In this document: positions 43,073-52,528 of the stretch, piece by piece
How the letters are laid out: each line of letters begins with the position of its first letter
Numbering within the stretch: the first letter of the stretch is position 1
From: Acetobacter malorum
Lineage (GTDB): Bacteria > Pseudomonadota > Alphaproteobacteria > Acetobacterales > Acetobacteraceae
Reading direction: 5' to 3'
NCBI RefSeq assembly: GCF_002153605.1
Contig: NZ_JOPG01000005.1
Location: 124,001-188,000 of the forward strand
Length of the DNA: 64,000 bases
The notes under the pieces: generated by a model
Databases searched by the model: none
The model's input: only the letters and a program-made list of their open reading frames with translations
Told to the model about the DNA's origin: nothing
Translations under genes and position numbers: made by a program

Positions 43073-44340
43073 TCATCAATTACGGTTGTTTTGGGCAGGG
43101 TCAGCACTGTCAGCAGCGTGACGGCGGCGCAGGCGGATACGTAATAGGCAAACCACATCTCATGCCCGGCCTGCCGGCACCACAGGGCGACATATTCCGT
43201 GGTGCCGCCAAAAACGGAAACTGTTACGGCATAAGGCAGGGCCACACCCAGCGCACGGATGCGGGTGGGGAACAGTTCCGCCTTCACCACCGCATTGATG
43301 GAGGTGTAACCGGAGGCGATAAACAGCGCTCCCGTTATCAGCCCAAATGCGGCCCATGCGGAGTGCACGCCGGAGAGGACGGTCAGCAGCGGCACGGTGC
43401 CCAGCGTGGCGCAAATGCCAAAATACAGCAGCAACGGACGCCGACCGATGCGGTCAGACAAGGCGCCGAAAGCAGGCTGGATAGCTGCAAAAATAATCAG
43501 GCAGGCAGAAGAGATGAGTGTTGCGGTCTCTTTGGGAAACCCCAGCGTGTTCGCAAGATATTTCTGCATATAGATGGTGTAGGTGTAGAAAATGACCGTT
43601 CCGCCCAGCGTCATGCCGCAGACCGTCAGCACCGCGCGCGGGTGCTGAAGCAGAATGCGGAGTCCGCCTTTTTCCTTCTGTGTGCTAGTCTTTTCAAAAC
43701 GCTCACTTTCCTGCATGTGGCGACGCAGCCAGAACACAAGTAAAGCCCCCAGTGCCCCGATAAAGAACGGCACGCGCCAGCCCCATGTTGCGATCTGTTC
43801 CGGTGTAAGCAGCACATATTGCATCAGCAGCAAAAGCAGGAGCGCCAGCAACTGGCCCATGACCAGCGTGACATACAGAAAACCGGACCAGAACCCGCGA
43901 TGCTCCGGGGTTGCCATTTCCGCCAGATAGGTGGCGGAAGCGCCATATTCTCCACCCAGACTGAGGCCCTGTATCAACCGGGCCAGTAGCAGCACCGCCG
44001 GGGCGAGCAGACCAATTTGTTCATAGGTCGGGCAGACGGCAATGGCCAGCGAGCCAAAGCACATGGCTGTGACGGAAAATGTCAGCGCCGTGCGGCGCCC
44101 ATAGCGGTCTGCCGCCATGCCCAGCAACCATCCGCCAACCGGGCGCATAAAGAAGCCAACGGCAAAAATAGCAGCAGCATTCAGCAGTTCTGCGGTCTGG
44201 TTGCCGCGTGGGAAGAAAGCATGTGCGAAGTAGATGGTGAAGGAGGAATAGACATACCAGTCGTAATATTCCAGCAGGTTCCCGGCAGAGCCTGCCAGAA
44301 TGCCACGAAGGCGCTGCGCCGTTGTCATTCCGGTTCTCAT
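43066..44340 (-). CDS. MFS transporter, metabolite:H+ symporter family (KgtP/ProP-like)
   Basis: 424 residues with about twelve membrane segments. Motifs of the MHS family: GWLLGMAADRYGRRTAL between TM2 and TM3, SLGGEYGASATYLAEMA in TM4-5, and GALSDRIGRRPLL in the second half. Members carry 2-oxoglutarate, citrate, proline/betaine or similar organic acids. It lies 61 bases downstream of a dctA-like gene on the same strand, which suggests organic-acid uptake, though the substrate is not fixed by sequence. Confidence 0.87.
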   Translation of the reverse strand: MRTGMTTAQRLRGILAGSAGNLLEYYDWYVYSSFTIYFAHAFFPRGNQTAELLNAAAIFAVGFFMRPVGGWLLGMAADRYGRRTALTFSVTAMCFGSLAIAVCPTYEQIGLLAPAVLLLARLIQGLSLGGEYGASATYLAEMATPEHRGFWSGFLYVTLVMGQLLALLLLLLMQYVLLTPEQIATWGWRVPFFIGALGALLVFWLRRHMQESERFEKTSTQKEKGGLRILLQHPRAVLTVCGMTLGGTVIFYTYTIYMQKYLANTLGFPKETATLISSACLIIFAAIQPAFGALSDRIGRRPLLLYFGICATLGTVPLLTVLSGVHSAWAAFGLITGALFIASGYTSINAVVKAELFPTRIRALGVALPYAVTVSVFGGTTEYVALWCRQAGHEMWFAYYVSACAAVTLLTVLTLPKTTVIDEG

Positions 44341-44401
44341 GTAAAATCTCGCATCTGATAAGAGGCTTTTGAAGGCTGAAAAGAAGGGGAGGGAGGCGGC
44401 T

Positions 44402-45694
44402 TCAGGCGTCGGTTTTTCCGCTCAGGGCTTTGTGCAGTTGCTGTGTATCCAAAGAATTTTCCCAACGGGAAATAACAATGGCTGCAACGGCATTGCCGAC
44501 CAGATTGGTCAGAGAGCGGCATTCTGACATGAAGCGGTCGATCCCCAGAATAAGCGCCATGCCACCAACCGGCACGCTGGGGACGACGGAAAGGGTGGCC
44601 GCCAGCGTGATAAACCCGGCCCCTGTCACACCCGCAGCCCCTTTGGAACTGACCATGGCAACAAGCAGGAGGGCAATCTGTTCCCCAAGGCCCAGATGCA
44701 CATCCGTGGCCTGCGCGATGAACAGGGCGGCGAGGGTCATGTAAATATTGGTGCCGTCCAGATTGAAGGAATACCCCATAGGCACCACCAGCCCGACAAT
44801 GCCCTGCGGGCAGCCAGCATTTTCCAGCTTGGCAATCAGGCCGGGCAGCGCGGATTCCGAGGAACTGGTCCCCAGAACAATCAGCAGCTCTTCCTTGATA
44901 TACGCCAGCAGACGAAAAATGCTGAAGCCCATCATGCGTGTGACGAGACCCAGAATGCCGCAGACGAACAGAATGGCCGTCAGATAGAAGGCCAGAACCA
45001 GCCCGACCAGATGCCCGATGGAGGCCACGCCAAATTTGCCGACTGTAAAGGCCATGGCCCCGAACGCGCCAATTGGGGCGACATACATAACCAGACGCAC
45101 CACGCCAAAGACCAGCTCCGTCAGACTACGGAACAGGGTGAGGACTTTCTGCCCGCTCTCCCCCATCTGTGCGAGGCTGACGCCAAACAGGATGGCAATC
45201 AGCAACACCTGCAAAATCTCGCCTGATGTGAAGGCCCCAGCGGTGGTGCTGGGGATGATGCGCATCAGGAACTCCGTAAAGGAGTGGGAGTGCGCCTCAC
45301 TCACAAAACTGGCGACGGAGCTGCTGTCCAGCGAGGCTGGCTGGATATGCAGCCCCGCACCGGGGCGGGCGATATTAGCCACCAGCATGCCAACAATCAG
45401 CGCCAGCGTGGAGAAGCACAGGAAATAGGCCATGGCCTTACCTGCCACGCGGCCTGTCTGTTTGAGGTCCGCCATCCCGGCAATGCCGGTGCAGACGGTC
45501 AGAAAAATGACCGGTGCGATGACCATCTTGATGAGTTTGACAAACCCATCCCCCAGCGGGCGAAGGGCCGCGCCGATATTGGGGAAAAAGGCGCCAACAA
45601 GAATGCCCGCAATAACCGCAATAATCACCTGAATATAGAACAGGTGTGCGCGGGAGGAGCGGGAGGGAGCGGAAGCAGTGGTAGGATGAGACAT
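44402..45694 (-). CDS. dctA: C4-dicarboxylate:cation symporter (DctA-like, DAACS family)
   Basis: 430 residues. It follows DctA closely: [20 protein letters not shown], the loop [37 protein letters not shown] and [20 protein letters not shown]. It imports succinate, fumarate or malate with protons, the likely substrates being tricarboxylic-acid intermediates used after ethanol or sugar oxidation. It is the first gene of a probable two-gene unit with the MFS carrier. The other DAACS gene in the window (12076-13332) is more divergent. Confidence 0.88.
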   Translation of the reverse strand: MSHPTTASAPSRSSRAHLFYIQVIIAVIAGILVGAFFPNIGAALRPLGDGFVKLIKMVIAPVIFLTVCTGIAGMADLKQTGRVAGKAMAYFLCFSTLALIVGMLVANIARPGAGLHIQPASLDSSSVASFVSEAHSHSFTEFLMRIIPSTTAGAFTSGEILQVLLIAILFGVSLAQMGESGQKVLTLFRSLTELVFGVVRLVMYVAPIGAFGAMAFTVGKFGVASIGHLVGLVLAFYLTAILFVCGILGLVTRMMGFSIFRLLAYIKEELLIVLGTSSSESALPGLIAKLENAGCPQGIVGLVVPMGYSFNLDGTNIYMTLAALFIAQATDVHLGLGEQIALLLVAMVSSKGAAGVTGAGFITLAATLSVVPSVPVGGMALILGIDRFMSECRSLTNLVGNAVAAIVISRWENSLDTQQLHKALSGKTDA

Positions 45695-45869
45695 GGCGAA
45701 AAGGGTATTTTCCCGGTTTGTTCATTATTCTTGTCAACGCCGGAACAGCGCGGCAAACCTGAATGCTGTTGTATACAGGCTCTTCGTTGCATTGGCGTCA
45801 TAATTTATTACGGGGACCAGATCAGCACGAACCGGCCTCCCTGCCGAGAGAAAATGAGACGGATCACGG

Positions 45870-47150
45870 ATGGATGATGGAATAATGCTGGTTGTTGTGG
45901 CTTTGGGAGCACTTGCACTGGGGGCTGTGCTGGCCTGGCTGCTGGGTGGTGGCCGTAAAGGGCAGGGCGGGGCAGATGCGGATCTGCTGGCCCGGCTTTA
46001 TGTGCTGGTGGAGCAGGAAACCGCCGCTGCCCGGACGGAAGCCGCGCATCAGAGAACCCATCTGTCAGAACTGGAACGGGTGATGACCGGGCGCATTGAG
46101 CAGGTGCGCACGGAGCTGGCCGAACGTCTGGCTGGTATGGCGGGTAGTATGGGGCGGGAGCAGGCCGAGGTGCGGGCCGCACAGGCTGAAGCGTTGCGGG
46201 AAATGGCGGAAACCTCTGCCCGCCAGCTGTCCGCTATCCGTGTAGCGGTGACGGATCAGCTGCATGAGGCCGTGGAACGGCAGATGCAAACGTCTTTCCA
46301 GCGTGTGCTGGAGCAGTTTAGCGCCATGCAGAAGGCCATGGGCGAAGTGCGGGCCATGACAGCGCAGATCAGCGACCTCAAACGGCTGTTCGGGAACGTG
46401 AAGACCCGTGGCGGCTGGGGAGAGGCGCAGCTTAAGGCTATTCTGGATGACGTGCTGCCGGAAGGCTCTTACGAATCGAACGTGCGGCTGGGGCCGGGGA
46501 ATGATGTGGTGGAATTTGCTATCCGCATGCCGGTCCGCTCCAGCACGCCGCCGGTGCTGCCCGTGGATAGCAAGTTCCCGACGGAGGCTTACGAGCGCCT
46601 GCTGAATGCGGTGGATGAGGGCGATGCAGGGGCGGAGAAAGCCGCCCGCAAATCGCTGGAAAGCACGTTGCGGCTGGAAGCACGAAAAATTGCGACCAAA
46701 TATATCCACCCGCCGCGCACGGTGGAATTTGCCGTGCTGTATCTGCCTACTGATGGGTTATATGCGGAGGCCGCCCGTATCCCCGGCCTGATTGATGAAA
46801 TTGGCCGGACCTGCCGGGTGATGATCATGGGGCCGGCTCTCATGCCCGCGCTGCTGCGCACAGTGCATCTGGGTTATGTCACGCTGGCGCTGGAAGACCG
46901 GACGGAAACCATCGCCCGCCTGCTGGGGGCGACCCGTCAGGAAATGATCCGCATGGATGGCGTGCTGGAAAAACTGGCGCGGAATGCGCAGGCTATGTCA
47001 ACATCCATTGAGGAAGCCCGCAGGCGCACCCGTGTGGTGAGCCGCCGCTTGCGGGAACTGGATGCGCCGGAGACAGAAGACGTGGCGCTCAATCCTGAAA
47101 TGGAATTTACTGGCCCTGAACCGGGGAAAACAGCATCAGGACAGTTATGA
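45870..47150 (+). CDS. rmuC: DNA recombination protein RmuC
   Basis: 426 residues. An N-terminal membrane helix (VVVALGALALGAVLAWLLG), a coiled coil to about residue 160, then the PD-(D/E)xK nuclease-like RmuC core: FGNVKTRGGWGEAQLKAIL, LPVDSKFPTEAYERLL, YIHPPRTVEFAVLYLPTDG and GPALMPALL. It limits inversions at short inverted repeats. The stop overlaps the response-regulator start as ATGA. Confidence 0.92.
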   Translation: MDDGIMLVVVALGALALGAVLAWLLGGGRKGQGGADADLLARLYVLVEQETAAARTEAAHQRTHLSELERVMTGRIEQVRTELAERLAGMAGSMGREQAEVRAAQAEALREMAETSARQLSAIRVAVTDQLHEAVERQMQTSFQRVLEQFSAMQKAMGEVRAMTAQISDLKRLFGNVKTRGGWGEAQLKAILDDVLPEGSYESNVRLGPGNDVVEFAIRMPVRSSTPPVLPVDSKFPTEAYERLLNAVDEGDAGAEKAARKSLESTLRLEARKIATKYIHPPRTVEFAVLYLPTDGLYAEAARIPGLIDEIGRTCRVMIMGPALMPALLRTVHLGYVTLALEDRTETIARLLGATRQEMIRMDGVLEKLARNAQAMSTSIEEARRRTRVVSRRLRELDAPETEDVALNPEMEFTGPEPGKTASGQL

Positions 47151-47881
47151 CGGAAGAGACAGTACTGAACACAGATCCGGATACAGCGCAGCCAGGGCAG
47201 TCCCGTGGTGTTGTGCTGCTGATAGAAGATGACAGCGCGATTGCTGAGGAAATTGTGGGCGAGCTGATGGCCCATGGTTTTGAGGTAAGGCACGAGGAAA
47301 CCGGCGACGCTGGCCTCGCGTCCGCTCTGACGGGTGAGGCGCATGTTCTGGTGGTGGATCGCCTGCTGCCGGGTATGGATGGCCTGAGCGTGATTGAGGC
47401 CGTGCGCCAGCGCGGCATCCGCACGCCGGTACTGGTGCTGTCCGCTCTTTCCGCTGTGGATGACCGCGTGACCGGCCTGAAAGCAGGCGGCGATGACTAC
47501 CTGACCAAGCCCTTCGCCATGGAAGAGCTGATGGCGCGAGTGGAAGCCCTGTTGCGCCGCCCGGACGACACGCGCAGCACGCAGCTGCGGGTGGGGCCGC
47601 TTTCCATGGATCTGATCGAGCGCCGTGTCTGGCGGGATGGCCGGGAGATTGAGCTGCTACCGCGTGAGTTTCGTCTGCTGGAATATCTCATGCGTCGGCC
47701 CGGGCAGGTGCTTACTCGCTCCATGATGCTGGAAGATGTCTGGCAGTATCGCTTTATTCCGCGCACCAATCTGGTGGACGTGCATATTGGCAAATTGCGC
47801 CGCAAGGTGGATGCGCCCGGAGAAGAGCCGCTGATCCGCAGCATTCGCGGCACAGGATTCCTGCTGCGTGTTCCTGACTGA
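47147..47881 (+). CDS. OmpR/PhoB-family response regulator
   Basis: 244 residues. Receiver domain with the acidic pair IEDD (residues 26-29), phosphoacceptor Asp71 in VLVVDRLLPGMDG, conserved Thr/Ser in VLVLSALS and Lys in DYLTKPFAMEEL. The C-terminal winged helix (about 150-243) shows EFRLLEYLMRRPGQVLTRSMM and the recognition region NLVDVHIGKLRRKVD. It overlaps rmuC upstream and the histidine kinase downstream by 14 bases. The RND operon that follows is its most likely target. Confidence 0.93.
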   Translation: MTEETVLNTDPDTAQPGQSRGVVLLIEDDSAIAEEIVGELMAHGFEVRHEETGDAGLASALTGEAHVLVVDRLLPGMDGLSVIEAVRQRGIRTPVLVLSALSAVDDRVTGLKAGGDDYLTKPFAMEELMARVEALLRRPDDTRSTQLRVGPLSMDLIERRVWRDGREIELLPREFRLLEYLMRRPGQVLTRSMMLEDVWQYRFIPRTNLVDVHIGKLRRKVDAPGEEPLIRSIRGTGFLLRVPD

Positions 47882-49238
47882 GCTTTTCCGCACCGCAACC
47901 TTCCGCCTCACTCTGGCTGCTCTGGCGGCCATGGCAGGCGTGATGGTGATGCAGTTCGGGCTGGTCTACACCCAGATGGAAGCGGTGGAATCCCGTCGCT
48001 CGACCGAACTGCTGCGGGGCGAGGCCCATTTACTGGCGCAGATGACGCCGGAACATCTGGAATATGTCATTCGCAAACGTGCAACGGATGACCTGCGGCT
48101 GGTGATCAGCAGCGCCGGACTGTTTGACGCCAGCCACGCCCTGATTGCCGGAGACCTGCACGCATGGCCCAAGGGGCTGGTGGCGGACGGCAAGCCTCAT
48201 AATATCGAAATCTACCCGGAGGAAGGCGCCGCCTATCCGCTGCGTCTGCTGGCCGAGACCTTGCCGGATGGCACTATTCTGGTGCTGGGGCGCAGCTTCC
48301 ATCTTCTGGCTGAACAGAAGCTGATGCTGCGGCATGCGACAGTGGTTGCTGCGATTCCCACCCTGTTGTTCGCGCTGCTGCTGGGGATGGTGCTGAGCCG
48401 TCGCGCTCTGTTCCGGGTGAAGGAAATGCACGAGGCCATTGATCTGATCATGGCCGGGGATATCCACGAGCGTCTGCCTGCCGGGAAGGAACGGGATGAT
48501 CTGGAGCGTCTTGCTGGCAGCGTAAACCGCATGCTGGACCGGCTGGAGCACCTGATGGACGGCATGCGGGAGGTGGGTAACGATATTGCGCATGACCTGC
48601 GCACCCCGCTGTCCCGCGTGCGTGCCAAGCTGGAGCGGGCGTTGACCTCTGGCGGGGAGCGTGAGGGGCTGGAAGCCGCCGTAAGTGGCGCCGTGGACAA
48701 TCTGGACCAGTGTCTGGGCATTATCACCGCTCTGTTGCGCATTGCGGAACTGGAGAGCAGCCGCCGCCGCGCCGGGTTTGCGACGGTAAACCTGAATGAC
48801 CTCGGCGCTGACGTTGTCGATCTCTACGAACCGATTGCAGAGACCGAAGGGGTGACGCTGGCCATGCAGCCTACCGCCGTGCCGGTCTGCCTGGATGGGG
48901 ACCGGCATCTGCTGATCGAACTGCTGGTTAATCTGGTGGATAACGCCATCAAATTCACGCCAGAGGGCGGGCAGGTAACGGTGAGTGTGAGCCGTCAGGC
49001 GGGGGTGGTCTGTCTGGCCGTGACTGACACCGGTATTGGTATTGCCCCGGAAGAACGAGGCGCGGTGCTGTCCCGCTTTTATCGCTCGGACAAGAGCCGC
49101 CATGTGCCCGGCAGCGGGCTGGGGCTCAGCCTTGTTTCCGCCATTGCGCACCTGCATGACGCCACGGTGCAGATCGATGCAGGGCCGGAAGGGCGTGGAA
49201 CACGGTTCAGTGTTATATTTGCGTTACAACACGCCTGA
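47868..49238 (+). CDS. Sensor histidine kinase
   Basis: 456 residues from a GTG start at 47868 that overlaps the regulator gene. Two membrane helices (about 12-33 and 155-177) bracket a periplasmic sensor domain of about 120 residues. Then a HAMP region, the dimerisation helix with phosphoacceptor His242 (NDIAHDLRTPLSR) and the ATPase domain with N-box NLVDNAIKF, G1 DTGIGI and G2 GSGLGLSL. All catalytic motifs are intact. The signal sensed is unknown. Confidence 0.93.
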   Translation: MFLTELFRTATFRLTLAALAAMAGVMVMQFGLVYTQMEAVESRRSTELLRGEAHLLAQMTPEHLEYVIRKRATDDLRLVISSAGLFDASHALIAGDLHAWPKGLVADGKPHNIEIYPEEGAAYPLRLLAETLPDGTILVLGRSFHLLAEQKLMLRHATVVAAIPTLLFALLLGMVLSRRALFRVKEMHEAIDLIMAGDIHERLPAGKERDDLERLAGSVNRMLDRLEHLMDGMREVGNDIAHDLRTPLSRVRAKLERALTSGGEREGLEAAVSGAVDNLDQCLGIITALLRIAELESSRRRAGFATVNLNDLGADVVDLYEPIAETEGVTLAMQPTAVPVCLDGDRHLLIELLVNLVDNAIKFTPEGGQVTVSVSRQAGVVCLAVTDTGIGIAPEERGAVLSRFYRSDKSRHVPGSGLGLSLVSAIAHLHDATVQIDAGPEGRGTRFSVIFALQHA

Positions 49239-49354
49239 AACACCCAGATTAAAAGCATTTTTATTGGCGCTCAGAGGGGATGTCTGTATCTCAGTTTATA
49301 TGAGCGATTTATCTGGATGCTGGCGTTTAGACGTGTCGGCAGGGGCTGTCACGT

Positions 49355-52300
49355 ATGAATGAGATTGTCGTAACGGCGCTGAAAAAGCCGTATACCTTTG
49401 TGGTACTCTCCATTCTTATTCTGGTGTTTGGTATCAGAGGTGTCTTTACGACACCGACTGACGTCTTCCCCAGTATCAAGATCCCGGTGGTGGCCGTGGT
49501 CTGGACTTATACCGGCCTGATGCCGGAAGATATGTCCGGGCGCGTGGTGTATTACTACGAGCGCGCGCTGACCGCGACGGTGAACAATATCGAGCATATT
49601 GAAAGCCAGTCCTATTACGGTCGCGGGATTGTCAAAATCTTCTTCCAGCCCGGCACGGATACTGCCGTGGCGCAGACGCAGATCACCTCAGTCTCCCAGA
49701 CTGTGATCAAGCAGATGCCCACCGGTTCCACGCCGCCGCTGGTGCTGGCTTATAACGCGTCCTCTGTGCCGGTCATCACGTTGCAGGTCTCCTCGACCTC
49801 CATGACGGCCTCACAGATTTACGATATGTCGTCCAACCTCATTCGGCCGGCGCTAGTGTCCGTCGCGGGGGCGGCAATCCCGAACCCGTATGGTGGCCAG
49901 CCCGGCAACGTGATGGTCGATCTGGACCCGGTCAAACTGCTGGCGCACCGGCTCTCACCTGTTGATGTGTCCAAAGCTCTGAACAGTCAGAATATTGTGC
50001 TGCCCGCGGGTGACCAGCGGATTGGCGCATTTGACTGGATGGTCCAGACCAACGCCTCCCCGCGGGACATGGATGACCTCAACATGCTGCCCATCAAGCA
50101 GGTGGGGAATGCCGTGGTCCGCCTGCAGGACGTGGCGTGGGTGCATCAGGGTGGCCCGCCGCAGACCAACCTCGTGCTGGTTAAAGGCCAGCAGGGCGTT
50201 CTGATTGTGGTCATGAAGAGTGGTGACGCCTCGACACTGGAAGTTGTGGCCGGTGTGAAGAAGCTGCTGCCCGGTATCGTGAAAACCCTGCCGGATGGCG
50301 TCAACATCAAGGTGTTGAATGATGCCTCCACCTTTGTGAAGGAATCCGTGCAGGACGTGCTGCGGGAAATGCTGACTGCGGCGTGTCTGACCGGGCTTGT
50401 GGTGCTGCTGTTCCTCGGCTCCTGGCGCTCGACTGTCATTATCGCCACCTCCATTCCGCTGGCCATGCTGTGCTCTATTATCGGGCTGGGCTGGGCCGGG
50501 CAGACCATTAACGTCATGACGCTCGGCGGGCTGGCGCTGGCCGTGGGTATTCTGGTGGATGATGCCACCGTGATGATTGAAAACATCGACGCGCATCTTG
50601 AGATGGATAAGGATCTCGAGACCGCGATTATCGATGCAGCCAATCAGATCGTGATCCCCACCTTCGTCTCCACGCTGTGTATCTGTATCGTCTGGATGCC
50701 GCTGTTCCAGCTGACCGGTGTTGCGGGCTGGCTGTTCATGCCGATGGCTGAAGCCATCATCTTCGCGATGATCGCGTCCTTCATCCTCTCCCGAACCCTC
50801 GTGCCGACCATGGCGAAATACATGCTGGCAGCTCAGGTCGCTGCGCATGCGCATGGTCCGGTGGAGCCCAAAACCATATTTGGCCGGTTCCAGAGGGGGT
50901 TCGAGCGCAAGTTTGAGCAGTTCCGTCACGGATACCAGAACCTGCTGACCCATCTGGTCGCCACGCGCGGCACGTTCATTCCGGTGTTTGTGGTGTGTTC
51001 GCTCGGGTCTCTGGGGCTGCTGTTCTTTGTGGGGCAGGACTTCTTCCCGGAAATCAATTCCGACACCATGGCCATTCACATGCGTGCGCCGCTGGGCACC
51101 AAGCTCTCTGAAGCAGGCAAGATTTCCCAGCTGGTGAATGACGAGATTGAACGCACATTGCCGGGGCAGGTGGAAAGTATTGTCGATAACTGCGGTCTGC
51201 CGTTCAGCCCGCTCAATCAGGCCTATATTCCCACCCCGACGGTCGGCACGCAGGATTGTGACCTCACGGTTTCACTGAAAGACCCGGATTCTCCCGTGGC
51301 GGAGTATCGCAGGATGATCCGCCATAATCTGGGCGAGAAATTCCCCGGCACGCAGATTTCCTTCCTGCCGGGCGATCTGACCGCCAAGATCCTGAACTTC
51401 GGTCTGCCGTCCCCGATTGATGTGCAGATTACGGGCCGTAACCTTGCGGATAATTTCCGCTTTGCGAACCGGCTGGCGGACCGCCTGCGGCATGTCACGG
51501 GGCTGACGGATGTGTCCGTCCAGCAGCCGATGACAACGCCCACCCTGCGGGTCAACACACAGCGAACCTACGCACTGGGCACCGGTATTACGGAAGCCGA
51601 TGTGGCGAACAACGCTCTGGTGTCGCTCTCCGGTAGTTCTCAGGTGGGGCAGGTGTACTGGCTGGATACCAAGACGGGTGTCTCGCATCTGATTGATATC
51701 CAGACCCCGGCCACCTTCCTGCAGACCATGAATGATCTGGAGATCACGCCCATTGATAAGGGTGACGGCAACCCGTCCGGTCAGAACCCGCAGATTCTGG
51801 GTGGTCTGAGTCAGATCGTGCAGACCGGCACGCCGGGCGAAGTTTCGCACTACAACATTCTGCCGGTGTTCGACATTTACGCCTCCAATGAAGGCATTGA
51901 TCTCGGAACGGTCTCCCGTGAGGTGGAGCGTATTGTGGATGAGGTCCGCCCGGACCTGCCGCATGGCTCCGCACTGGAAGTGCGCGGGCAGGCGGTGACC
52001 ATGAACAGCGCCTACGCGCAGCTGCTTGGTGGCCTCGCCATGTCGGTGCTGCTGGTCTACCTGCTGATTGTGGTTAACTTTCAGTCCTGGCTGGACCCGT
52101 TCATCATTATCACAGCGCTTCCGGGCGCGCTGGCCGGGATTTCCTGGAGCCTGTTCCTGACGCACACCACGCTTTCGGTGCCTGCGCTGACAGGGGCCAT
52201 CATGTGCATGGGCACGGCAACCGCCAACGCCATTCTGGTGGTGTCCTTCGCGCGGGAGCGGCTGGAAGAGCACGGCGACGCCATTAAGGCCGCCATTGAA

Positions 52301-52528
52301 TCCGGGTTTGAACGTATTCGTCCGGTGCTGATGACAGCTTCTGCCATGATTATCGGGATGTTGCCGATGTCCCTCAGTAATTCTCAGAACGCGCCACTGG
52401 GCAAAGCCGTCATGGGCGGCCTGCTGGTGGCAACAGTTGCAACCTTGCTATTTGTGCCATGTGTTTTCGCCATGCTGCATAATCGAAAAAAGCCGACCAC
52501 GACGACGGAACAGGGAGAAGGCGCATGA
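49355..52528 (+). CDS. RND efflux permease
   Basis: 1057 residues with the twelve-helix, two-porter-domain layout of RND pumps. The N-terminal PTDVFPSIKIPVVAVVWTY block and the proton-relay aspartates in TM4 (GILVDDATVMIEN, about residues 405-408) are present, along with a C-terminal PGALAGISWSLFLT and SASAMIIGMLPMSL. It pumps drugs, solvents or metabolites from the periplasm or inner leaflet. Gene order is permease, adaptor, outer-membrane factor, each with ATGA overlap; the permease-first order is less common than adaptor-first. Confidence 0.92.
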   Translation: MNEIVVTALKKPYTFVVLSILILVFGIRGVFTTPTDVFPSIKIPVVAVVWTYTGLMPEDMSGRVVYYYERALTATVNNIEHIESQSYYGRGIVKIFFQPGTDTAVAQTQITSVSQTVIKQMPTGSTPPLVLAYNASSVPVITLQVSSTSMTASQIYDMSSNLIRPALVSVAGAAIPNPYGGQPGNVMVDLDPVKLLAHRLSPVDVSKALNSQNIVLPAGDQRIGAFDWMVQTNASPRDMDDLNMLPIKQVGNAVVRLQDVAWVHQGGPPQTNLVLVKGQQGVLIVVMKSGDASTLEVVAGVKKLLPGIVKTLPDGVNIKVLNDASTFVKESVQDVLREMLTAACLTGLVVLLFLGSWRSTVIIATSIPLAMLCSIIGLGWAGQTINVMTLGGLALAVGILVDDATVMIENIDAHLEMDKDLETAIIDAANQIVIPTFVSTLCICIVWMPLFQLTGVAGWLFMPMAEAIIFAMIASFILSRTLVPTMAKYMLAAQVAAHAHGPVEPKTIFGRFQRGFERKFEQFRHGYQNLLTHLVATRGTFIPVFVVCSLGSLGLLFFVGQDFFPEINSDTMAIHMRAPLGTKLSEAGKISQLVNDEIERTLPGQVESIVDNCGLPFSPLNQAYIPTPTVGTQDCDLTVSLKDPDSPVAEYRRMIRHNLGEKFPGTQISFLPGDLTAKILNFGLPSPIDVQITGRNLADNFRFANRLADRLRHVTGLTDVSVQQPMTTPTLRVNTQRTYALGTGITEADVANNALVSLSGSSQVGQVYWLDTKTGVSHLIDIQTPATFLQTMNDLEITPIDKGDGNPSGQNPQILGGLSQIVQTGTPGEVSHYNILPVFDIYASNEGIDLGTVSREVERIVDEVRPDLPHGSALEVRGQAVTMNSAYAQLLGGLAMSVLLVYLLIVVNFQSWLDPFIIITALPGALAGISWSLFLTHTTLSVPALTGAIMCMGTATANAILVVSFARERLEEHGDAIKAAIESGFERIRPVLMTASAMIIGMLPMSLSNSQNAPLGKAVMGGLLVATVATLLFVPCVFAMLHNRKKPTTTTEQGEGA

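Noticed and set aside
49955-51079. 374-codon minus-strand frame opposite the RND permease
   Set aside because: His/Gln/Arg-rich translation, no start signal, inside a gene with intact RND motifs.
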